A stretch of 64,000 bases of DNA from the NCBI RefSeq assembly GCF_900187425.1, contig NZ_FYDJ01000025.1:1-64000 (forward strand). The letters run 5' to 3'. Both the position numbers and the translations under genes were made by a program. Positions 25,517-32,448 of this stretch are shown one piece after another (the first letter of the stretch is position 1; each line of letters opens with the position of its first letter). The notes beneath the pieces were generated by a model, which did not search any database, was not told the DNA's origin, and was given only the letters and a program-made list of their open reading frames with translations. This DNA comes from Pseudomonas sp. Irchel s3h14 (GTDB lineage: Bacteria; Pseudomonadota; Gammaproteobacteria; Pseudomonadales; Pseudomonadaceae).

Positions 25517-25553
25517 ATCCCACAGTCGTGCCTGGCGCGACTGTGGGATTTTC
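25517..25553 (+). terminator. Rho-independent terminator after metG
   Basis: ATCCCACAGTCG (25517-25528) pairs perfectly with CGACTGTGGGAT (25538-25549) and is followed by TTTTC, 18 bases after the stop codon. Confidence 0.88.
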
Positions 25554-25641
25554 ATGTCTGGCCCACCCTCCGTCCTTGCCGGATAATGCCTAAGCTTTTT
25601 AGACCGCTCCGTTAAAAAGCCCCGTTCTTGCCGGCACGATC

Positions 25642-26211
25642 ATGACCGAAATTGTTCTTACGCTTATCAGCACTGCCCTGATCAACAACCTCGTGTTGCA
25701 CTGGCCGCTGGGCGTCGATCCACTGCTGGGCAACGAACACCGACAAGTCCACGCGCTGGGCCTTGCGACGGCATGTTTGATGCTGATCGTCGGCACGGTG
25801 GCCTACTCGGCCTACCGTTGGTTGCTGGTCCCAATGGAGCTGACGTCGCTGCGCCTTTTCGTGTTCCTGCCATTAAGCGTTCTACTGATTGGCCCGCTGC
25901 TGAAAGTGCTTTCCCGGCCACTTCCAAAGCTTGCGTTCGATGGCCTCTGGCCCCTGCTGCTGGGCAACGCCGGCATACTCGGCCTGACACTGCTCAACGC
26001 TCAGGACGACAAAGGCTTCTTCCACGCCATGGCCCTGAGCCTGGGTGCCGGCCTGGGCTTCTGGCTGGTACTGAGCCTGTTCAGCGACCTGCGCCAACGC
26101 ACCATCGAAAATGATATCCCCCTGCCCTTTCGCGGCCTGCCGATCGACCTGATCGGCGCCGGACTGATTGCAGTGGCCTTTCTCGGATTCAGCGGACTGA
26201 TCAAAACATGA
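25642..26211 (+). CDS. rnfA: RnfA/RsxA, Rnf electron-transport membrane subunit
   Basis: 189 residues with six hydrophobic helices. It is recognisable as RnfA by ALINNLVLHWPLGVDPLLG near the start and by the GNAGILGLTLLN segment, the half-channel motif shared with NqrE. RnfA and RnfE form the inverted pair that holds a membrane-embedded iron-sulfur cluster in Rnf complexes (known of the family); however, the conserved Cys expected in the NN(L/F)VL..G(I/V)CP motif is not present here (LHWPLG). It overlaps rnfB by 4 bases, so the cluster is translationally coupled. Confidence 0.85.
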   Translation: MTEIVLTLISTALINNLVLHWPLGVDPLLGNEHRQVHALGLATACLMLIVGTVAYSAYRWLLVPMELTSLRLFVFLPLSVLLIGPLLKVLSRPLPKLAFDGLWPLLLGNAGILGLTLLNAQDDKGFFHAMALSLGAGLGFWLVLSLFSDLRQRTIENDIPLPFRGLPIDLIGAGLIAVAFLGFSGLIKT

Positions 26212-27218
26212 GTCTGATTCAACGCATCGACGCCCTCTTGCCGCAGACCCAATGCGGCAAGTGCGGCCATCCCGGATGCAAGCCGTACGCCGAAGGCATT
26301 GCCAGCGGCGAACCGATCAACAAATGTCCGCCGGGCGGCAGCGAAACCATCGCCGCCCTGGCCGAGCTGTTGAAAGTGCCGGTGCTGGAACTGGACGTCA
26401 GTCGCGGTTCGGCCCCTGCGCAGATCGCCTACATTCGTGAGGCGGAGTGTATTGGTTGCACCAAGTGCATCCAGGCCTGCCCGGTGGATGCCATTGTCGG
26501 CGCGGCGAAATTGATGCACACGGTGATCGTCGATGAATGCACCGGTTGCGACCTGTGCGTGGCGCCCTGCCCGGTGGACTGCATCGAGATGCGACCGTTG
26601 CCGCTGGCCACGGTGCTACCGATTGTCGGCGGTCTGGCGTTCAGCCTTGAGGAACAACGCGCCCGGAAGGCCAAGCGCGATCACGCGCGGCGCCGATTCG
26701 AACAGCGCAACGCTCGCCTGCGTCGTGAAGAAGAACAGAAAATCGCCGAACGTCAGGCCCGAGCCCAACGCGCCATCCAGCACAACGAAGTAGCGACACT
26801 CGATCCGGTTCAGGCCGCTCTTGAGCGAGTCCGCGCACAGAAGGCAGCGAATGCGGATGCCGCGCTGAAAAAGGCCAAGATCGATCTGGCGATGAGTCGG
26901 GCGCAACTGAACAAGTCCCTCAAGGCGTTCGGGCATCCGCCGACTTTCGAACAGCAGTCGCAATTGATCGTCCTGCAACAGCAATTCGAGATTGCCGAAC
27001 AGGCGTTGGCGAAACTGGAAAGTACCGCACCGCCAGCCCCGACGCCTGTCGCTCCGGCGAAAAATGCACAGCTGAATCGGGCAAAGATCCAGTTAGCCAT
27101 GCGCCGCACCGAACTCAAGAAAGCCCAAGCCAGCGAAGCGTCGGCTGAGCAGATCGAAGCCCTGGAACTCGCGGTGAATGAAGCCGAGCGTCAGGTAGAT
27201 GCCTATGCAGCCCCTTGA
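26208..27218 (+). CDS. rnfB: RnfB, iron-sulfur subunit with unusual architecture
   Basis: 336 residues. The cluster-binding core is intact: an N-terminal four-Cys motif (Cys16, 19, 24, 40) and two ferredoxin-type [4Fe-4S] motifs (Cys81/84/87/91 and Cys111/114/117/121). Two things are odd. The usual N-terminal membrane anchor is absent: the protein begins MSLIQRIDALLPQTQCGKCG, and the overlap with rnfA leaves no room for it. After about residue 140 there is a charged, helical Ala/Lys/Arg/Gln-rich tail of about 190 residues, with two related segments starting AKID (223) and AKIQ (292) that share AKI-LAM-R--L-K. That tail recalls the C-terminal extension of RnfC in gamma-proteobacteria, which is the subunit missing from this cluster. 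Confidence 0.88.
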   Translation: MSLIQRIDALLPQTQCGKCGHPGCKPYAEGIASGEPINKCPPGGSETIAALAELLKVPVLELDVSRGSAPAQIAYIREAECIGCTKCIQACPVDAIVGAAKLMHTVIVDECTGCDLCVAPCPVDCIEMRPLPLATVLPIVGGLAFSLEEQRARKAKRDHARRRFEQRNARLRREEEQKIAERQARAQRAIQHNEVATLDPVQAALERVRAQKAANADAALKKAKIDLAMSRAQLNKSLKAFGHPPTFEQQSQLIVLQQQFEIAEQALAKLESTAPPAPTPVAPAKNAQLNRAKIQLAMRRTELKKAQASEASAEQIEALELAVNEAERQVDAYAAP

Positions 27219-28197
27219 GTCAGTCGACGAGCGCCTTCAGCAGGCCATGAAGCTGGTATTGCTGGCCACCGTGCCGGGGATGCTGGTGTTTTTCTGGCTG
27301 TATGGCTGGGGCGTGTTGATCAACCTGATTCTGACGGGTGTTACCGCACTGGCCGTTGAAGCGACCGTGTTGCGCTTGCGCAAGCAACCGCTCAAGCCGA
27401 CCTTGAGCGACGGCAGTGCGCTGGTCAGCGCGACGCTGTTGGCTCTGGCCTTGCCGCCTTACTGCCCGTGGTGGCTGACGGTCTGTGCCGCGGCGTTCGC
27501 GATGGTGTTCGGCAAACACCTGTATGGCGGCGTTGGCAAGAACCCGTTCAACCCGGCAATGCTGGGCTTCGCCCTGGTGCTGGTGACCTTTCCCCAACAG
27601 ATGACCCACTGGCCGTCATCCCATGGGCTGGACCTGATCGGCGGCTTGCAGCAGGTGTTCGGGTTCAGCCTCGGGCAGACGCCAGATGCGTGGGTTCAGG
27701 CCACAGCGCTGGACAGCCTGCGGATCAACAATAGCCTGACCATGGATGAACTATTTGCCGCTAACCCGGCGTTCGGTCATTTCGGCGGCCGAGGCATGGA
27801 ATGGGTCAACCTGACCTTTCTGGCGGGCGGTGCGTTTCTGCTGCAACGACGGGTGTTCAGCTGGCATGCGCCAGTCGGCATGCTCGCCAGCCTGTTCATC
27901 ATCAGCCTGCTGTGCTGGAACGGCTCGGGCTCCGACTCCCATGGCTCGCCGTTGTTTCATCTGCTCACTGGCGCGAGCATGCTGGGTGCATTCTTCATCG
28001 TCACGGAACCGGTGTCCGGCGCAAAAAGCCCCGGCGCGCGACTACTGTTCGGCGCGGGCGTCGGGCTACTGACGTACCTGATTCGTACCTGGGGTGGTTA
28101 TCCGGACGGCGTAGCCTTTGCCGTGCTGTTGATGAACCTCTGTGTGCCGGCGCTGGAGCGGTTTGCCGCCTCCAGACTGGAACGGGGTGCGCCATGA
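27199..28197 (+). CDS. rnfD: RnfD, membrane flavoprotein subunit
   Basis: 332 residues with about nine hydrophobic segments. It carries conserved RnfD/NqrB features: GKHLYGGVGKNPFNPAMLGFALV and the flavinylation region TGAS at residues 257-260 (consensus S/T-G-A-T/S, FMN bound covalently to the last residue) followed by MLGAFFIVTEPV. The start overlaps the rnfB stop by 20 bases, so rnfC is not between them as it is in P. aeruginosa (PA3490-PA3492). An ATG at 27205 is an alternative start. It is likely co-translated with rnfB and with rnfG (4-base overlap). Confidence 0.9.
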   Translation: MPMQPLESVDERLQQAMKLVLLATVPGMLVFFWLYGWGVLINLILTGVTALAVEATVLRLRKQPLKPTLSDGSALVSATLLALALPPYCPWWLTVCAAAFAMVFGKHLYGGVGKNPFNPAMLGFALVLVTFPQQMTHWPSSHGLDLIGGLQQVFGFSLGQTPDAWVQATALDSLRINNSLTMDELFAANPAFGHFGGRGMEWVNLTFLAGGAFLLQRRVFSWHAPVGMLASLFIISLLCWNGSGSDSHGSPLFHLLTGASMLGAFFIVTEPVSGAKSPGARLLFGAGVGLLTYLIRTWGGYPDGVAFAVLLMNLCVPALERFAASRLERGAP

Positions 28198-28805
28198 GCC
28201 GAGCGTCGAGCGTTGTGATCCTGGTGTTGTTGGCAGGCCTGGGGATTGGCGCGACTTACCTCGTGCAGCACACCAGCGCGCCGCGCATTGCGGCCGAACA
28301 GCGCCTGATCGACAGTCGTAACCTGCTGGACTTGCTCCCTGCTGAAAGCTACGACAATCAGCCGCTGGAACAGTCGCTCATCCTGGAAAACACTGGGTTG
28401 GCCAACAGCACGCTGCTGGGTGGCTACCTGGCGACCAAGACAGGCCAGCCCAGCGCCGTGTTGCTGCGCAGCCAAACCCTGGGCTACGAGGGTTCCATCG
28501 AATTGCTGATCGCCATCGGCGCAAGCGGCAAGGTGCTGGGCGTCAAAACGCTCAAGCAATCGGAAACTCCGGGGCTGGGCGGTCGACTCGCCGACTGGCC
28601 CAATGCCTGGCTTCAGGTTTTTTCCGGAAAGTCCCGAACCGACCCTGCCGACAATGGCTGGGCCTTGAAAAAGGATCAGGGACAATTCGATCAAATGGTG
28701 GGCGCGACCATTACGTCGAGAGCGGTCATCAACGCCATCCATGACGCGTTGCGCTACTTCGACGAACATCAGCAACAGTTGATCGGGAGCAGCGCACATG
28801 AATAA
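28194..28805 (+). CDS. rnfG: RnfG, periplasm-facing FMN-binding subunit
   Basis: 203 residues from an ATG overlapping the rnfD stop (ATGA). It has one N-terminal membrane helix (about 5-23), then an FMN-binding domain with the conserved SETPGLGGR segment and GATITSRAV around residue 170. Thr172 is the expected site of covalent FMN attachment. In Rnf complexes it passes electrons on the outer face of the membrane between RnfD and the embedded cluster. It overlaps rnfE by 8 bases. Confidence 0.9.
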   Translation: MSRASSVVILVLLAGLGIGATYLVQHTSAPRIAAEQRLIDSRNLLDLLPAESYDNQPLEQSLILENTGLANSTLLGGYLATKTGQPSAVLLRSQTLGYEGSIELLIAIGASGKVLGVKTLKQSETPGLGGRLADWPNAWLQVFSGKSRTDPADNGWALKKDQGQFDQMVGATITSRAVINAIHDALRYFDEHQQQLIGSSAHE

Positions 28806-29385
28806 GTCATCGACGCTGCAGAATTCACTGATGCTTGCACCGCTGATCGGTGCCTCGGATTCATTGGTGTCCGCTCTGGGCTTGTGGCTGATGTTCATCG
28901 TGGTGATCAGTGCCTTTGGAGTGAGCATGGGCGCGTTGCGATCCCGACTTGTCCCGCAGACACGTTTGCTTGCCAGCGTCATGCTGGCGGCCACGCTGAC
29001 CAGCTGCGCGGAACTCGCCGCGCAAGTCTGGTCGCTGCAATGGCACCAACTTGTAGGGTTCTATGCAGGATTGATTGCCTTGCAATGCGTTGTGCTGGAA
29101 CACACCGGTTTTCTCCAGAGCGCCTGGCGTGATCGCCTGCGCCTATGTGGCCTGTTCGGCGCGTTGATGGCGGGCCTTGGCGTGCTGCGCGAATTCATCG
29201 GCAACGGAACATTCGGTAGCCATCTGCCATGGTTGGCCGGCACTGCGCAAGTGGACTGGCAAGGCTGGGTACTGACCGCCGACGGTGGTTTGCACCTGGC
29301 CACCCTGGCCCCTGGTGGATTCATTCTGCTGGGACTGCTGATCGCCGCACGTCAGGCCTGGACCCGCTCGACGCCCTCTCACTGA
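28798..29385 (+). CDS. rnfE: RnfE, Rnf electron-transport membrane subunit
   Basis: 195 residues with six hydrophobic helices. The N-terminal LMLAPLIGASDSLVSALGLWL is characteristic of RnfE/NqrD. It pairs with RnfA in the membrane core. Note that the classical cysteine following LVQLLGLCP in canonical RnfE is missing here, as in the RnfA of this cluster. This raises the question of whether this Rnf has the usual membrane iron-sulfur centre. It is the last Rnf gene, followed after 25 bases by nth as in PAO1. Confidence 0.88.
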   Translation: MNKSSTLQNSLMLAPLIGASDSLVSALGLWLMFIVVISAFGVSMGALRSRLVPQTRLLASVMLAATLTSCAELAAQVWSLQWHQLVGFYAGLIALQCVVLEHTGFLQSAWRDRLRLCGLFGALMAGLGVLREFIGNGTFGSHLPWLAGTAQVDWQGWVLTADGGLHLATLAPGGFILLGLLIAARQAWTRSTPSH

Positions 29386-29410
29386 CCGCCTTCGAGGAAA
29401 CGCACTGCCC

Positions 29411-30049
29411 ATGAATGCCGCAAAACGTCTGGAAATTTTTCGCCGATTTCACGAAGACAACCCGGAACCGAAGACCGAACTGGCCTACTCCTCGCCGTTC
29501 GAATTGCTGATATCCGTGATTCTCTCGGCGCAGTCGACCGATGTCGGCGTCAACAAGGCCACCGCCAAGCTCTACCCGGTGGCCAATACACCGGCGGCGA
29601 TCTATGCCCTGGGTGTCGAAGGCTTGTCGGAATACATCAAGACCATCGGCCTGTTCAACAGCAAAGCGAAAAACGTGATCGAGACCTGTCGCTTGCTGAT
29701 GGAGCGTCATGGAGGCGAAGTGCCGCAAACCCGTGAAGAGCTGGAAGCGTTACCCGGCGTCGGCCGCAAGACTGCCAACGTGGTGCTCAATACCGCATTC
29801 CGTCAGCTGACCATGGCCGTGGACACGCATATTTTCCGGGTCAGCAATCGTACCGGCATAGCTCCAGGCAAAAATGTGGTCGAGGTTGAGCAAAAACTCA
29901 TGAAGTTCGTGCCGAAAGAATATCTGCTCGACTCCCATCACTGGCTGATCCTCCACGGACGCTACGTTTGCCTTGCTCGCAAGCCTCGCTGCGGCAGTTG
30001 CCGGATCGAAGACTTGTGCGAATACAAGCACAAGACATCCGACGATTGA
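29411..30049 (+). CDS. nth: endonuclease III, DNA glycosylase/AP lyase
   Basis: 212 residues. It removes oxidised pyrimidines and cleaves abasic sites in base-excision repair. The helix-hairpin-helix LPGVGRKTANVVLN contains the catalytic Lys, and VDTHIFRV contains the catalytic Asp. The C-terminal [4Fe-4S] motif is C-X6-C-X2-C-X5-C within CLARKPRCGSCRIEDLCEY. The ATG at 29411 follows rnfE by 25 bases, so nth is probably in the Rnf transcript. The pairing of nth with Rnf is conserved in many gamma-proteobacteria. Confidence 0.97.
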   Translation: MNAAKRLEIFRRFHEDNPEPKTELAYSSPFELLISVILSAQSTDVGVNKATAKLYPVANTPAAIYALGVEGLSEYIKTIGLFNSKAKNVIETCRLLMERHGGEVPQTREELEALPGVGRKTANVVLNTAFRQLTMAVDTHIFRVSNRTGIAPGKNVVEVEQKLMKFVPKEYLLDSHHWLILHGRYVCLARKPRCGSCRIEDLCEYKHKTSDD

Positions 30050-30155
30050 GGCGCTATTAGGTTTTTCGATTTATCGATTGAAAAAATCTTTTTTACCCGC
30101 CGGGAGTTTATCGATATAAGGAGCGCCAAAGGCAGTCTTAGCCTGGAGTAACACT

Positions 30156-30335
30156 ATGAGCACTGGCAAAGAGCAATTGGACGTAGAAGACGACTTCACC
30201 CCTGTTGAGGCTGATGATGCTGAACCGGTGGTTGAAGTGGCGAAGACCAACCTGAGCAAACGCCGTACCATCGATAACCTGCTGGAGGAGCGCCGACTGC
30301 AAAAGCAATTGGCCGATTACGATTTTGACCTATGA
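30156..30335 (+). CDS. small acidic protein, PA3496 family
   Basis: 59 residues, beginning MSTGKEQLDVEDDF and ending QLADYDFDL. GGAG lies upstream with good spacing, and an independent terminator follows. The N-terminal half is acidic and probably disordered. The second half is basic and helical (LSKRRTIDNLLEERRLQKQL). It occupies the position of PA3496 next to nth in PAO1. Databases give that family a putative envelope-integrity label (from memory), but no function is established. There is no signal peptide, so it is probably cytoplasmic. Confidence 0.82.
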   Translation: MSTGKEQLDVEDDFTPVEADDAEPVVEVAKTNLSKRRTIDNLLEERRLQKQLADYDFDL

Positions 30336-30340
30336 CACCT

Positions 30341-30367
30341 AAAAGCCTCCCGAAACGGAGGCTTTTT
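30341..30367 (+). terminator. Rho-independent terminator after the PA3496-like gene
   Basis: AAAAGCCTCC and GGAGGCTTTTT form a stem around CGAAAC, 5 bases after the stop codon. Confidence 0.92.
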
Positions 30368-30425
30368 ACTAAGTGCCGACCCCTGATACCCCCCGCTCAT
30401 CGCGCCTTGTCAAACGCTGAGACAG

Positions 30426-31052
30426 TCACACCAGACCGTTGCGTTGAGCCAATTCGATCAGGTCGACCAAGGAGCGAGCATTGAGCTTCAACAACAGACG
30501 AGTCTTGTAAGTACTAACGGTTTTATTGCTGAGGAACATTCCATCGGCGATCTCCTTGTTGGTCTTGCCTCGGGCCAATTGTTGCAAGACCATCATCTCC
30601 CGTCCCGACAGTCGATCCACCATATCGGCTTCACTGGCGTTCCCCAAACTGGAACGTACGGTATGCAAGGCTTGATTCGGAAAGTAACTGTAGCCCGACA
30701 ATACTGCCTTTATTGCACTGAGCAACTCAGTGAGATCCTGTTGTTTGCAGACATACCCTGCGGCACCGGATTGCATGCAACGCATGGAAAAATGCCCAGG
30801 CGCCTGGGAAGTTAATATCAGCACTTTCATGGGCATCGCTGTCGATGTCAGACGCGCAATGACTTCCAGCCCATCCAGTTTCGGTATTCCAATATCCAGG
30901 ATGACAATATCCGGCATATGCTCACGGGCAAGTTGCAACGCATCCACGCCATTATCTGTCTCTGCAATAACTTCGTAGCCGTGACGTTCCATTAGCATAC
31001 GTACCGCAAGACGAATGACGGGGTGATCATCCACGATCAGCACTTTATTCAT
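30426..31052 (-). CDS. LuxR/NarL-family response regulator, orphan
   Basis: 208 residues from the ATG at 31052. A TTG four codons earlier has no better ribosome site. The receiver domain has the acidic pair VDDHPV, the phosphorylation site in IVILDIGIPKLDG and Lys in VCKQQD. The output domain has the helix-turn-helix LSGREMMVLQQLARGKTNKEIADGMFLSNKTVSTYKTRLL. It resembles the GacA/EvgA/BvgA-type regulators. No sensor kinase gene lies nearby, so its partner is elsewhere. Its upstream side faces an AT-rich island that may be under its control, which is inference. Confidence 0.88.
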   Translation of the reverse strand: MNKVLIVDDHPVIRLAVRMLMERHGYEVIAETDNGVDALQLAREHMPDIVILDIGIPKLDGLEVIARLTSTAMPMKVLILTSQAPGHFSMRCMQSGAAGYVCKQQDLTELLSAIKAVLSGYSYFPNQALHTVRSSLGNASEADMVDRLSGREMMVLQQLARGKTNKEIADGMFLSNKTVSTYKTRLLLKLNARSLVDLIELAQRNGLV

Positions 31053-31064
31053 GGGCAAGTCCAA

Positions 31065-31630
31065 TTTTCGCTGTTCGAATTTTTAGAGCCCGCACGATAG
31101 CCTAGTCGTTTCACCCATGGCATGCCGCCCCCCTCGGCCACCCACACCGAGAGACATTCCCTACAGACATTAAAGAATAATCTTACAAAATTCCCAAAAA
31201 TACTGCGGGGGCAAACGTTTTATCAACCTGAAAACATTTCGATTATCCGCAGTTTTTTGTTTCTGTTTACAACCAGAAAACCAAGTAACAGGGTTTGCAG
31301 CAAGAGATCCAACAAATACTGACTATTGAGCTACCCTTAAAAGTAACTGATATTTACCACTTGAAACCCCATACCACAAACACCGCACATCAAGAATGTA
31401 ATAAAAAATCACATCAGGCAACACTTCAACAACAAACTCAACCCTACAACGTCTAAAACCCAACAACAGAGGTACCCGCCGCACATTCAACACCGCTACT
31501 ATCAAACCTTCGAAATCTAAAACTTAAAAGGAGTACCTTACAAATACAAACACCGACCACCTAGTTAGCAAAACGAAAACCAAAACCATTAATCAACCGA
31601 GAAAAAACAATATTCCAACGAGCAAAAAAC
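31065..31630. other. AT-rich intergenic island without recognised genes
   Basis: This 566-base gap is markedly poorer in G+C than its surroundings. From about 31320 the plus strand is also depleted of both G and T: in 31381-31500 I count 12 G and 17 T out of 120. Short open frames exist on both strands, but none has codon bias or a ribosome site. An AAGGAG at about 31529 is not followed by a start codon at a usable distance. It probably contains the promoter and a long unstructured leader for the gene at 31631. Confidence 0.55.
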
Positions 31631-32263
31631 ATGATCAAATCAAAGAAGAAAATCATCAACCCCATGACAGTTATTGCAATATTTGCCGCTATTTCTGAAA
31701 CATCGGCCGCCGTATCACTGCCCTTTCTCGACAATAAGGAACGGGAGTTCTATATCTGGTTCCTGATCAGTTTCCCTTTTTATTTGCTTTTTCTTTTCTT
31801 CGCCACACTCAACTTCAACTATCGGTCGCTGTACGCGCCATCCGATTACGGCAAGGGAAAGCATTTTATAAAAGTGATGGACAACGCTGAACGCGGTCAG
31901 CGACCCGATAACCTGAAGGACCCTCCTGCCCGGATCGATATTCAGACGGGCCTCTCGGCTCTACAGCACATTTGCATGGCCGAGCAGCTAAAAAACCTGC
32001 ACATCGTCGATGCGCGGTGGCTAAACAAGAAAATGGAATTCGGTGCATGGATTGAAAAAAACCGGCACCCACAGGGAAGCCCTGCACAAGTGATTGTATT
32101 TCTCACCTGTATCGATTCGGAGGCACTACTGAAGGAAAGTGCAAGCAAGCAATCAAAACAGGCAAAGAATCGCAACAACCCAACGCTCTGCATTGCTTAC
32201 AATTTGAATTCACGCGGTCTGACGATTCTTGATCACTCTTTTTACCTGACACGCAGCAGGTAA
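31631..32263 (+). CDS. unrecognised membrane protein in an AT-rich island
   Basis: 210 residues. I do not recognise the family. Two hydrophobic helices are visible (about residues 12-33 and 42-63), the second starting WFLISFPFYLLFLFF. The cytoplasmic part has a QTGLSALQHICMAEQLKNLHIVDARWL segment, a Lys/Ser-rich SKQSKQAKNRNN insert and a C-terminal TLCIAYNLNSRGLTILDHSFYL stretch that reads like beta structure. Lysine, Asn and Ile are more frequent than in neighbours and codon use is less GC-biased, which suggests lateral acquisition. The ribosome site is weak (CGAGC). It may be a regulatory or sensory membrane protein, which is inference. Confidence 0.65.
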   Translation: MIKSKKKIINPMTVIAIFAAISETSAAVSLPFLDNKEREFYIWFLISFPFYLLFLFFATLNFNYRSLYAPSDYGKGKHFIKVMDNAERGQRPDNLKDPPARIDIQTGLSALQHICMAEQLKNLHIVDARWLNKKMEFGAWIEKNRHPQGSPAQVIVFLTCIDSEALLKESASKQSKQAKNRNNPTLCIAYNLNSRGLTILDHSFYLTRSR

Positions 32264-32369
32264 CGCCTGAAGAGCATTCAGAGAGAGGAAACAGAAGGAA
32301 GGTATTACAGATACAAAAAGAGCGCTGATAACACGATGTCCGGCAGGAAAACTCCCCCCTATTCAGAAA

Positions 32370-32398
32370 TTGTGGCCTTGTCACCGACAAGGCCACAA
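32370..32398. terminator. perfect 13-bp hairpin between the island gene and argG
   Basis: TTGTGGCCTTGTC pairs perfectly with GACAAGGCCACAA around ACC. T runs are short on both sides, so this may stop transcription from either convergent gene only partly. A tandem duplication of GTCGTTCCACTACG follows at 32409-32436. Confidence 0.6.
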
Positions 32399-32448
32399 CT
32401 CTATTAACGTCGTTCCACTACGGTCGTTCCACTACGGTTTCAAAGATC

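Noticed and set aside
24309..25523. 404-codon frame antisense to metG
   Set aside because: It is a shadow of metG with the same Gly/Val/Asp-rich artefact composition.
31122..31322. 66-codon frame in the AT-rich gap
   Set aside because: There is no ribosome site and no codon bias. Composition matches the surrounding non-coding DNA.
31323..31505. 60-codon minus-strand frame in the AT-rich gap
   Set aside because: The G/T-rich composition is the complement of the A/C-rich tract. It begins with no usable ribosome site.
32409..32436. tandem copy of GTCGTTCCACTACG considered as an attachment site or regulator site
   Set aside because: It is only two copies of 14 bases, without a partner copy elsewhere in the window or an integrase. 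A simple duplication is sufficient.
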